7,836 nucleotides of DNA from an uncultured bacterium. GTDB taxonomy: Bacteria; Bacteroidota; Bacteroidia; Sphingobacteriales; Sphingobacteriaceae. Position numbers and translations under genes: made by a program. Below the pieces are notes generated by a model. It had not been told where the DNA came from. It saw only the letters and a list, made by a program, of their open reading frames with translations, and did not search any database. Below, one piece after another: positions 1-6,222 of the stretch. The DNA lies in assembly GCA_903958995.1 (NCBI GenBank), contig CAJBVG010000215.1:1-7836 (forward strand), written 5' to 3'. How positions within the stretch are numbered: the first letter of the stretch is position 1; each line of letters starts with the position of its first letter.

Positions 1-27
1 TTCATGTGTGGAAAGAAAAAACGAGAT

Positions 28-234
28 AATATGTTAATATGTTAATGGGATAATATGTTAATGAAATGGTTGTGTTCATCGGAGCGTCCCTGTCTGCGAC
101 TGGCAGGCTCGCTTCGACAATTAAATCAAAAAAGTCGAAGCAGGGACGCTTCGACGAACGACGAGAGTTACGAGGTATTTGTTCTAATTGTCCAAATTAA
201 TTAACATATTATCCCATTAACATATTAACATATT
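28..234. repeat. 207-bp composite inverted repeat with 35-bp perfect arms
   Basis: Bases 28-62 and 200-234 are exact reverse complements over 35 bases. Each arm is a tandem array of an 8-bp word: ATGTTAAT at 31-38, 39-46 and 55-62, with a variant GGGATAAT at 47-54. The arms flank 137 bases whose centre (about 81-160) is much richer in GC than anything around it. Just inside the right arm, 181-199 carries the reverse complement of TTTGGACAATT, a word that also follows the third arm copy at 1086-1120. No open reading frame fits inside, and I see no clear target-site duplication at the outer ends. The structure resembles a non-coding MITE or REP-type element, but I do not recognise the family. 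It is equally possible that two independent word arrays were inserted head to head around a REP-like hairpin. Confidence 0.85.
84..155. other. GC-rich nested hairpin core with competing stems
   Basis: GCTTCGAC (111-118) can pair with GTCGAAGC (134-141). The same 134-141 segment can instead pair with a second GCTTCGAC at 148-155, leaving a 6-base loop. GCGTCCCTG (84-92) can pair with CAGGGACGC (141-149), which extends the first stem with a 19-base left-hand bulge. Within the left side, CCTGTC (89-94) can pair with GGCAGG (102-107), including one G-U pair. These stems are mutually exclusive in part. The pattern fits a REP-type palindrome, a transcription terminator or a small structured RNA. 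No T-run follows, so a simple intrinsic terminator is not favoured. Function is unknown. Confidence 0.6.
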
Positions 235-245
235 TCTTAAAAAGT

Positions 246-286
246 TGTGGAAAACTATGTGAATTCGTGTGAATTGTTGTTAATAA
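246..286. promoter_or_regulatory. Four phased DnaA-box-like words upstream of rlmB (tentative)
   Basis: The words TGTGGAAAA (246-254), TGTGAATTC (258-266), TGTGAATTG (268-276) and TGTTAATAA (278-286) share one orientation and start 12, 10 and 10 bases apart. Against the reverse-strand DnaA-box consensus TGTGGATAA they match 8, 6, 6 and 7 of 9 positions. The near-helical phasing is what draws attention. Two of the matches are weak, and such words arise easily in AT-rich DNA. The stretch could equally be the rlmB promoter region. The rest of 235-343 shows no convincing TAnnTTTG promoter box. Confidence 0.22.
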
Positions 287-343
287 CCTCAGTTTAGGAC
301 TGTTTTCTCAAAAAAAAATGGCAATTTTGTAAAAAATCAAGAA

Positions 344-1087
344 ATGGAAGTTAAGAACAACCAAATGGTATTTGGTATACGTGCGGTAATGGAAGCGGTG
401 GAGAGTGGTAAAGAATTAGAATCTTTATACATACAAAAAGGCATACAAGGTGATTTATTAAAGGAATTACGTCGATTAATCGATAAGCATGAATTGAAAT
501 ACCAATATGTGCCCTTAGAAAAGCTGAATCGCTTAACGATGAAGAATCACCAAGGGGTGATTGCTTTTATTTCTCCTATATCATTTAACCAAGTAGAAGA
601 CCTTATTCCTTTCGTTTTCGAAAATGGAGAAGTTCCCTTGTTCTTAATTCTTGACCGTATAACCGATGTTCGTAATTTTGGCGCTATTGCTAGAACTGCA
701 GAATGTGCTGGTGTTCACGGTATCATTGTGCCAATGAAAGAAAGTGCTGCCATTAATGCTGATGCTATAAAAACATCTGCTGGTGCATTATTTAAAATAC
801 CTGTTTGCCGAGTACACTCCCTAAAGAAAACAGTAGAGTACATGCAAGAATCGGGCTTACAAGTTGTCGGTTGCTCTGAAAAAAACGATGAAAGTTTATA
901 TACCGTAGATTTCTCTATACCTACAGCAATTGTTATGGGTTCCGAAGAAGATGGTATATCTAACGATGTGATGCGAGTCGTAGATCGATACGCGAAGATT
1001 CCTCTTCAAGGCGAAATAGAATCATTAAACGTTTCAGTTGCTGCTGCAGTAATTCTTTACGAAGCGGTTAGACAACGCACTGTTTAA
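344..1087 (+). CDS. rlmB: 23S rRNA (guanosine-2'-O-)-methyltransferase, RlmB family
   Basis: This 247-residue protein is a SPOUT (TrmH/SpoU) methyltransferase, close to the usual RlmB length. The N-terminal substrate-binding domain (about residues 8-80) begins with the typical VFGIRAVMEAVESG and contains the NHQGVIAF segment. The catalytic knot follows. Motif 1 is DRITDVRNFGAIARTAE, with the conserved Asn111 and Arg117. Motif 2 is IVMGSEEDGIS (197-206). Motif 3 is LNVSVAAAVILYE (228-240), with Asn229 and Ser231. In Escherichia coli RlmB uses S-adenosylmethionine to methylate the ribose of G2251 in the peptidyl-transferase loop; the same target is inferred here. The ATG at 344 puts VFGIRAV at the expected place, and the ATG at 318 is in another frame and stops at once. 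There is no purine-rich leader, as is usual in Bacteroidota. The last bases of the stop codon are the first bases of the repeat array downstream. Confidence 0.95.
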   Translation: MEVKNNQMVFGIRAVMEAVESGKELESLYIQKGIQGDLLKELRRLIDKHELKYQYVPLEKLNRLTMKNHQGVIAFISPISFNQVEDLIPFVFENGEVPLFLILDRITDVRNFGAIARTAECAGVHGIIVPMKESAAINADAIKTSAGALFKIPVCRVHSLKKTVEYMQESGLQVVGCSEKNDESLYTVDFSIPTAIVMGSEEDGISNDVMRVVDRYAKIPLQGEIESLNVSVAAAVILYEAVRQRTV

Positions 1088-1184
1088 TATGTTAATATGT
1101 TAATTGGATAATATGTTAATTTGAACAATTTGGACAATTTGAACAATTAGTTAATCACGAGCTACGAAATACGAGTTACGAAAA
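1086..1184. repeat. Mosaic of 8-, 9- and 14-bp tandem words between rlmB and the pseudouridine synthase
   Basis: Bases 1086-1120 repeat the 35-base arm of the element at 28-62 with one mismatch (T for G at 1105). They are followed by three 9-bp words (TTTGAACAA, TTTGGACAA, TTTGAACAA) at 1120-1146. Two 14-bp words come next, ACGAGCTACGAAAT (1157-1170) and ACGAGTTACGAAAA (1171-1184). The array starts inside the rlmB stop codon and ends on the first base of the next gene's start codon, so almost the whole gap is repeat. GAGTTACGA (1173-1181) also occurs at 165-173 in the upstream element. No promoter or terminator can be made out, so the downstream gene is probably read through from rlmB. Confidence 0.85.
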
Positions 1185-1903
1185 TGAAAATTCCAGTATT
1201 CAAATCCCTTATAATATACGAAGACGATAACCTAGTGGTAGTAAACAAACCACCGTTTATTAGTTCTTTAGATGATCGCAATGGGGAAACTATTAATATG
1301 TTGCGTTTGGCGCGTGCGGAATTTGAAGACATCCAAGTTTGTCACCGTATAGATAGAGAAACCTCTGGAGCCTTAATATTTGCTAAGAACCCAGAAACCT
1401 ATAGAAATGTATCGATGCAATTTGAGCATCGTGAAGTCAATAAAATTTATCACGCCATTGTTGATGGTCAACATCGCTTTGAAGAATTAGTTGTAGATCT
1501 TCCTATTGGTATTGGTAGTAAAGGAATGGTACGTATTGATAGAGCAGAAGGTAAGCCTGCCGACACTACGTTCAACACCATCCAATTATTTAAACACTAT
1601 TCGCTATTAGAGTGCAAACCTAAAACCGGACGAATGCACCAAATTCGTATTCACCTGGCTACACAACGTGCACCCATTACTGGCGACGATTTGTACCATG
1701 GGAAACCATTCTATTTATCGAAAGTAAAACGAGGATATAAATTGTCGAAAGATCAAGAAGAACTTCCCATCATGAAACGCTTTGCCCTACACGCAAAACA
1801 AGTAGGCTTTAAGCTCATGAATGGCGAACCCATACTCATCGATGCCCCGTACGCAAAAGACTTCGACACTGCATTAAAAATGCTTCAGAAATTTGACCTG
1901 TGA
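1184..1903 (+). CDS. RluA-family RNA pseudouridine synthase
   Basis: The 239-residue product is a pseudouridine synthase of the RluA/RluC/RluD superfamily, converting specific uridines in rRNA or tRNA to pseudouridine. The catalytic motif HRIDRETSGALIFAK is at residues 54-68, with Asp57 as the predicted nucleophile. The family's second block, KTGRMHQIRIHLA, lies at 147-159, followed by TGDDLYHG (166-173) and ALHA (201-204). The opening IIYEDDNLVVVNKPP is the standard first strand of the catalytic domain. There is no N-terminal S4 domain, so the protein is the short, catalytic-domain-only type, and the target base cannot be told from sequence. The ATG at 1184 is the first start in frame after a stop at 1148, and its leader consists of repeat words. 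Pairing with rlmB, 96 bp upstream on the same strand, fits a small RNA-modification unit. Confidence 0.93.
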   Translation: MKIPVFKSLIIYEDDNLVVVNKPPFISSLDDRNGETINMLRLARAEFEDIQVCHRIDRETSGALIFAKNPETYRNVSMQFEHREVNKIYHAIVDGQHRFEELVVDLPIGIGSKGMVRIDRAEGKPADTTFNTIQLFKHYSLLECKPKTGRMHQIRIHLATQRAPITGDDLYHGKPFYLSKVKRGYKLSKDQEELPIMKRFALHAKQVGFKLMNGEPILIDAPYAKDFDTALKMLQKFDL

Positions 1904-1904
1904 T

Positions 1905-1978
1905 AATTCTAAATTGTAAATTGTAAGTTTTAAATTGAATCCATAAATGAAATAATTTAAAATTTACAATTTAGAATT
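1905..1978. terminator. AT-rich imperfect inverted repeat between convergent genes
   Basis: Bases 1912-1936 and 1954-1978 are complementary over about 25 positions with two mismatches, around a 17-base loop (1937-1953). The structure lies between the stop codons of two converging genes, where a bidirectional terminator is expected. It is almost pure A+T, so the stem would be weak for its length. The symmetry may simply reflect two heptamer arrays in opposite orientation rather than selection for termination. Confidence 0.35.
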
Positions 1979-1995
1979 TACAATTTACAATTTAG
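1962..1995. repeat. 7-bp tandem array (ATTTACA words)
   Basis: Four 7-bp units lie end to end: ATTTACA (1962), ATTTAGA (1969), ATTTACA (1976) and ATTTACA (1983). A partial unit ending in TTTAG at 1995 follows, immediately before the stop codon of the leftward decarboxylase gene. The mirror-orientation counterpart on the left of the gap has two TAAATTG units at 1910-1923 and a degenerate third. The period, base composition and TTAG ending match the coding array at 6260-6289. Confidence 0.8.
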
Positions 1996-2010
1996 TTAGG
2001 CGTAGCCTAA
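1996..2010. other. Small perfect hairpin containing the decarboxylase stop codon
   Basis: TTAGGC and GCCTAA flank a 3-base loop, giving a 6-bp perfect stem that contains the stop codon and the last four codons (Leu-Gly-Tyr-Ala) of the leftward gene. No T-run follows on the minus strand. It may help end the transcript together with the adjacent AT-rich inverted repeat, or it may be chance. Confidence 0.25.
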
Positions 2011-3381
2011 TAGTTTCAGCACCTGCTTCGAGTTCTGCTCCTCACCAAATACTTCGTAGTTTACAGTTTCATCGCGGTTCTTGCGGATGAGAATATGTTT
2101 AGGATGTGGTAATAAACAATGATGCACGCCTCCGTATCCACTCAGTACTTCTTGGTAAGCTCCAGTATGGAAGAATCCCATGTATTGTACCTTACGTGTC
2201 TTCGGCATAAATACGTTGTTCATATGTGCCTCTTGGTTGTAGTAATCCTGACCATCGCAGGTAATACCACCTAAGTTAACACGTTCGTATTCGGCATCCC
2301 AATTGTTTATAGGCATTAAGATGTATCGTTGATTCATGGCCCAAACATCGGGTAGGTTAGTAATGAAACTACCATCCAACATCAACCATTTTTCCTTATC
2401 GTTTTGTTGCTTACGCCCAAGTACCTTGTATAAAATACCTGATGCTTCCGCTACCGTGTACTTACCGAATTCGGTAATAATATCTGGTTCCATTACATCA
2501 TGCTCTGCACAAATTTCTTTAATACGTTTCACAATTTCATTCACCATGTACTCGTAATCGAATTCAAAAGTCAATGAATTTTTGAATGGCATACCACCAC
2601 CAATATCAAGGATGGTTAAATCTGGATTTACCTTTTTGAATTTGCAGTAAAGAGTAACGTATTTCTCTAATTCGTTCCAGTAGTACTGAGAATCGGTAAT
2701 ACCTGAGTTAATGAAGAAATGCAATAACTTCACTTTGAAGTTCGGATGCGACTCGATACGCGAATGGTAGAAGTCAATGACATCTTCCATACGAATACCT
2801 AAACGGCTAGTGTAAAATTGCGAATCCGGTTGCTCCTCTGAAGCAATACGAATACCCAAATTACAGTTCACATCCATCTCATCATCGTAGAAATAAAATT
2901 CTTCTTTATTATCCAGGATAGGGATGATGTTCGTAAACCCATCATGCAACATATCCACAATGTATTGCTTGTATGTATCTTTCTTATAGCCATTACAGAT
3001 TACTGTAATATCCTTGCTCAGTACTCCTTTTTTCTCCAAATGGTCGATTATCGGCATATCGAAGGCCGAAGAAGTCTCTAAATGGATATCATTTTTCAAA
3101 GCTTCCTCTAAAATATGACGGAAGTGGGAGCTTTTAGTGCAATAGCAATAGGTGTAACTACCACGGTAGTTATTGTTCACGATGGCTCTTTGGAACCAAA
3201 TTTTAGCTTGTTGTATCTTCTTCGAAACGATAGGAAGATAAGTGAAACGCAACGGAGTGCCGTAGGTTTCAATCATTTCCATCAAATTGAGGTCATGAAA
3301 ATAGAGCTCATCATCGATCACTTCGAAGCCTTCTTGTGGAAAGCCAACACTCAAATCAAGAAATTCCTTGTAACTTTGCAT
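1996..3381 (-). CDS. speA: Probable arginine decarboxylase, short fold-type III PLP enzyme
   Basis: This 461-residue protein is a PLP-dependent decarboxylase with an alanine-racemase-type barrel followed by a beta-sandwich domain. The predicted PLP lysine is Lys83 in YCYCTKSSHF. Cofactor-binding segments follow: HLETSSAFD (100-108), RLGIR (193-197), DIGGG (259-263) and EFGKYTVAEA (304-313). The usual EPGR phosphate loop is EFGK here. ITCDGQDYYN (373-382) carries Cys375, at the place of the catalytic cysteine of ornithine/arginine decarboxylases. The likely reaction is L-arginine to agmatine and CO2, the first step of a polyamine route. Length and motifs resemble the short proteins annotated as arginine decarboxylase in Flavobacteriia, not the roughly 650-residue SpeA of E. 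coli. Substrate is inferred; another basic amino acid is possible. I use the ATG at 3381. A TTG at 3399 would add six residues, but it lies inside a good -7 promoter box. The gene diverges from an arginase. Confidence 0.82.
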   Translation of the reverse strand: MQSYKEFLDLSVGFPQEGFEVIDDELYFHDLNLMEMIETYGTPLRFTYLPIVSKKIQQAKIWFQRAIVNNNYRGSYTYCYCTKSSHFRHILEEALKNDIHLETSSAFDMPIIDHLEKKGVLSKDITVICNGYKKDTYKQYIVDMLHDGFTNIIPILDNKEEFYFYDDEMDVNCNLGIRIASEEQPDSQFYTSRLGIRMEDVIDFYHSRIESHPNFKVKLLHFFINSGITDSQYYWNELEKYVTLYCKFKKVNPDLTILDIGGGMPFKNSLTFEFDYEYMVNEIVKRIKEICAEHDVMEPDIITEFGKYTVAEASGILYKVLGRKQQNDKEKWLMLDGSFITNLPDVWAMNQRYILMPINNWDAEYERVNLGGITCDGQDYYNQEAHMNNVFMPKTRKVQYMGFFHTGAYQEVLSGYGGVHHCLLPHPKHILIRKNRDETVNYEVFGEEQNSKQVLKLLGYA

Positions 3382-3396
3382 CCAATTAGTTTTTTG

Positions 3397-3404
3397 CAAA
3401 GATA
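3397..3404 (-). promoter_or_regulatory. Bacteroidota-type -7 promoter box (TATCTTTG) for the decarboxylase
   Basis: Read on the minus strand, 3404-3397 is TATCTTTG, an exact match to the Bacteroidota -7 consensus TAnnTTTG. Transcription starting about six bases downstream would give a leader of roughly ten bases before the ATG at 3381. No clear -33 TTG is visible at the usual spacing, so the assignment rests on one box and its position. If right, it rules out the TTG at 3399 as the start codon. Confidence 0.45.
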
Positions 3405-3456
3405 TATTATTATTTATTTTTTAGAATACATATACTGCATAACAGAAATGAAATAT

Positions 3457-3464
3457 TTAATTTG
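3457..3464 (+). promoter_or_regulatory. Possible -7 promoter box (TTAATTTG) for arginase
   Basis: TTAATTTG differs at one position from TAnnTTTG and lies 17 bases before the arginase ATG, much as the decarboxylase box lies before its own gene. No good -33 element is visible. The 100-bp divergent region contains no clear palindromic operator, so I cannot name a regulator. Confidence 0.22.
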
Positions 3465-3481
3465 CAGGCAATAACCCGTTT

Positions 3482-4429
3482 ATGAGAAATTTAAAGATTA
3501 TAGAGGTAAAATCGGAGCTAGGTGCAGGAACACGTGGGGCAAGTATGGGCGTTGAAGCTATTAAAATTGCAGCATTAGACTTTGGTAGCCGCTTTTTTAA
3601 GAAACACAAATCAGTAGAAGTACATAACGAAAACCACTTATTGCTCGAGTCGGCAGGTAGCCAGCATGCGAAACGCATCTCTGGAATATTAACCATGCTT
3701 GAGCGCGTTTGCGATGAAGTATCTCGTACGCTGAAAAATAATGAGTTCCCTATCATCCTTGCCGGCGACCATTCAACCTCAGCAGGGTCATTAGCAGGTA
3801 TTAAATTAGCAAATCCTAAACTTCGTATTGGTGCCATCTGGATTGATGCCCATGCCGATTTACATTCACCATATACTACACCATCAGGAAATATGCACGG
3901 CATGCCTTTAGCTATTTCCTTAGCTGAAGATAATATTGAAAGTAAAGTCAATAAACCCGATCAAGAAACCATCAACTACTGGTACCAACTTAAAAATGTT
4001 GGTGGTATTAGTCCGAAGGTTACCCCAAGCGATGTTATTTTCATTAACGTTCGCGATACTGAAAAGCAAGAGGAATACTTGATGAAAAAATACAGCATGA
4101 AGAATTTCACCACTGCCGAAATCCGACGAAAAGGAGTAGAGAAGGTAGCGATTGAAGCTTTAGGTTTATTAGACCATTGCGATATCATCTACGTTTCTTT
4201 TGATGTGGATTGTATGGATGCCTCAATTTCTAAAGGTACTGGAACACCAGTTCCGAATGGTATCTCCGAGAAAGAAGCTGGTAATTTAGTGGCTCGCTTA
4301 ATGCAGAGTCCGAAAATATGTGCATTCGAAATGGTGGAGGTTAATCCAACACTCGACAAAGAAAACTTAATGGCCGAAAATGCTTTTGAAATTTTATTAA
4401 AAGCAACCAATCAATTAATAAACGACTAA
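3482..4429 (+). CDS. rocF: Arginase (ureohydrolase family)
   Basis: The 315-residue protein belongs to the arginase/agmatinase/formiminoglutamase family, which uses two Mn2+ ions to hydrolyse a guanidino group. Predicted metal ligands are His97 (LAGDHS), Asp122, His124 and Asp126 (WIDAHAD), and Asp241 and Asp243 (SFDVDCMD). TTPSGNMHGMP (132-142) matches the arginase substrate loop TTxSGNxHGxP, with His139 at the place of the proton-shuttle histidine. GAGTRGASMG near the N-terminus and TGTPVPNGISEKE and EMVEVNP near the C-terminus also fit arginase. The SGN-HG loop favours arginase (L-arginine to L-ornithine and urea) over agmatinase, although agmatinase would fit the divergent decarboxylase neighbour. 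Length is normal and all catalytic residues are present. Eight bases separate it from argS, so the two are probably cotranscribed. Confidence 0.9.
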   Translation: MRNLKIIEVKSELGAGTRGASMGVEAIKIAALDFGSRFFKKHKSVEVHNENHLLLESAGSQHAKRISGILTMLERVCDEVSRTLKNNEFPIILAGDHSTSAGSLAGIKLANPKLRIGAIWIDAHADLHSPYTTPSGNMHGMPLAISLAEDNIESKVNKPDQETINYWYQLKNVGGISPKVTPSDVIFINVRDTEKQEEYLMKKYSMKNFTTAEIRRKGVEKVAIEALGLLDHCDIIYVSFDVDCMDASISKGTGTPVPNGISEKEAGNLVARLMQSPKICAFEMVEVNPTLDKENLMAENAFEILLKATNQLIND

Positions 4430-4437
4430 TACCCAGA

Positions 4438-6213
4438 ATGAATTTATCCGAAACCATTATATCACTTACCCAACAAGCCATTGTTGCCTTATTTAATACT
4501 GAAGTTCCTGAATCAAGCATTGCTTTACAAGATACCCGCAAAGAGTTTGTTGGTGAAGTAACCATCGTTACTTTTCCCTTTATCAAATTCTCTAAAAAAT
4601 CTCCAGAAGAAACAGGAGTGATGATTGGTGAATACTTAACTGCAAACACCGAATTAGTAACAGGATATTCTACAGTAAAAGGGTTCTTGAATTTATCCAT
4701 TGCATCATCGTATTGGTTAAGTTCATTAGCAGAGATTAATACAACTTTACACTTCGGTAAAGGTCCAACTAAAAATTCTAAAGTAATGGTGGAGTACTCT
4801 TCGCCAAATACCAATAAACCCTTGCACCTTGGACACGTACGTAACAATTTATTAGGTTACTCTGTTGCCGAATTATTGAAGTATGCAGGTTACGAAGTAA
4901 TTAAAGCAAACCTTGTAAACGATCGTGGTATACACATCTGTAAATCCATGCTCGCATGGGAGAAATTCGGAAACGGAGAAACTCCCGAAAGTACAGGTAT
5001 GAAAGGTGATCACTTAGTAGGAAAATACTATGTGGAATTTGATAAAGCCTACAAGAAAGAAATTGAACATTTAATTGCACAAGGATTAACCGAAGAGCAA
5101 GCGAAGAAAGAAGCACCCATGATTAAAGAAGCACAAGATATGTTGCTGAAGTGGGAGCAGAAAGATGAGCATGTATTGAAGCTTTGGAAGATGATGAACG
5201 ATTGGGTGTACGCAGGTTTTGCAGTTACCTACAAATCTATGGGCGTAGATTTCGATCAATACTATTACGAATCCAATACTTATAATTTAGGAAAAGATAT
5301 TATTGATGAAGGTCTTGCAAAAGGAGTGTTCTTCAAAAAAGAAGATGGCTCGGTGTGGATTGATTTAACAGAGGATGGGCTAGATCAGAAACTAGTGTTG
5401 CGTGGCGATGGAACATCAGTGTACATCACACAAGATATTGGTACTGCTCAAATGAAGTACGAGCAATACCAAATGGATGCCTCATTATACGTAGTAGGTA
5501 ACGAGCAAGAATATCATTTTAAAGTATTGTTTTTAATACTCGAAAAACTAGGTAAAACCTGGGCGAAAGGCTTGTTCCACTTATCATACGGAATGGTGGA
5601 TTTGCCAAGTGGTAAAATGAAATCGAGAGAAGGAACTGTAGTAGATGCTGATGATTTAATTGCGGAGATGATACAATCGGCAAAAGAACAATCGGAAGCA
5701 CTTGGGAAAGTTTCTGAGTTTGAAGAAGCAGAAAAAGAAAACTTATACCGTATGATTGGTATGGGTGCCTTGAAATATTATTTATTAAAAGTAGATCCTA
5801 AAAAACGTTTGTTATTCGACCCTAACGAATCAATCGATTTACAAGGTCATACTGGTCCGTTTATTCAATACTCATATGCTCGTGTTCAATCTATTCTTCG
5901 TAAAGCGAATGTAAATATCGATACTAAAATATTGGTTGATGATTTAAATGCGAACGAAAAAGAGTGCATTATGCTAATGCTGAAATACCCAATAATTATT
6001 GAGGATTCGGCCAAAGCGTATAGTCCAGCTTTATTATCAAACTACTTGTACGAACTTGCTAAAACCTTTAACAAGTTTTATCACGACGATCCGATTTTAA
6101 AAGTAGAAGACGAACAACGCTTGCAATTTAGATTGATGATTTGCCAAACCACTTCTAGAATTATTGCAACAGGTATGGCACTACTAGGCATCGAAGTTCC
6201 CGAAAGAATGTAA
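4438..6213 (+). CDS. argS: Arginyl-tRNA synthetase
   Basis: The complete 591-residue class I aminoacyl-tRNA synthetase attaches L-arginine to tRNA-Arg in the cytoplasm. The N-terminal additional domain occupies about residues 1-95 and ends in KGFLNLSIASSYW. The nucleotide-binding fold follows, with SSPNTNKPLHLGHVRNN, in which HLGH (130-133) is the HIGH signature. The KMSKS loop is KMKSREGT (393-400), the variant common in ArgS. The segment LRGDGTSVYITQDIG (321-335) is typical of the catalytic core. The C-terminal DALR-type anticodon-binding domain runs from about GHTGPFIQYSYARVQSIL to the closing ALLGIEVPERM. The start lies 8 bp after the arginase stop with no promoter in between, so a synthetase and an arginine-degrading enzyme appear to share a transcript. 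A TAA stop is followed directly by TAG. Confidence 0.97.
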   Translation: MNLSETIISLTQQAIVALFNTEVPESSIALQDTRKEFVGEVTIVTFPFIKFSKKSPEETGVMIGEYLTANTELVTGYSTVKGFLNLSIASSYWLSSLAEINTTLHFGKGPTKNSKVMVEYSSPNTNKPLHLGHVRNNLLGYSVAELLKYAGYEVIKANLVNDRGIHICKSMLAWEKFGNGETPESTGMKGDHLVGKYYVEFDKAYKKEIEHLIAQGLTEEQAKKEAPMIKEAQDMLLKWEQKDEHVLKLWKMMNDWVYAGFAVTYKSMGVDFDQYYYESNTYNLGKDIIDEGLAKGVFFKKEDGSVWIDLTEDGLDQKLVLRGDGTSVYITQDIGTAQMKYEQYQMDASLYVVGNEQEYHFKVLFLILEKLGKTWAKGLFHLSYGMVDLPSGKMKSREGTVVDADDLIAEMIQSAKEQSEALGKVSEFEEAEKENLYRMIGMGALKYYLLKVDPKKRLLFDPNESIDLQGHTGPFIQYSYARVQSILRKANVNIDTKILVDDLNANEKECIMLMLKYPIIIEDSAKAYSPALLSNYLYELAKTFNKFYHDDPILKVEDEQRLQFRLMICQTTSRIIATGMALLGIEVPERM

Positions 6214-6222
6214 TAGCGAAGT

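Noticed and set aside
84..155. tRNA or other standard RNA gene
   Set aside because: The hairpins do not form a cloverleaf and there is no T-loop GTTCGAnTC or CCA end. I could not match it to a known RNA.
28..234. CRISPR array
   Set aside because: The repeats are 8-bp tandem words and one inverted pair, with no regularly spaced 25-40-bp direct repeats, no unique spacers and no cas gene.
28..234. Insertion sequence with a coding transposase
   Set aside because: The enclosed 137 bases are too short and hold no open frame. No flanking target duplication is visible.
1120..1146. Promoter made from the repeated TTTG words before the pseudouridine synthase gene
   Set aside because: TTTG recurs because of the 9-bp repeat. 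No copy has the preceding TAnn of the -7 consensus in register, so there is no real support.
3115..3474. Plus-strand open frame of 119 codons over the start of the decarboxylase gene
   Set aside because: It overlaps the decarboxylase N-terminus and its promoter region in antisense and shows only low-complexity, unrecognisable sequence.
3457..3951. Minus-strand open frame of 164 codons
   Set aside because: It lies antisense to the well-supported arginase, its translation has no recognisable motif, and it would also cover the divergent promoter region. It is a shadow of the arginase codons.
3482..4429. Agmatinase instead of arginase
   Set aside because: A decarboxylase neighbour makes agmatinase attractive, but the TTPSGNMHGMP loop with its histidine matches arginase, and the agmatinase-type loop is absent.
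4341..4847. Minus-strand open frame of 168 codons across the arginase-argS junction
   Set aside because: Both genes beneath it are strongly supported on the plus strand. No domain, leader or plausible promoter supports the antisense frame.
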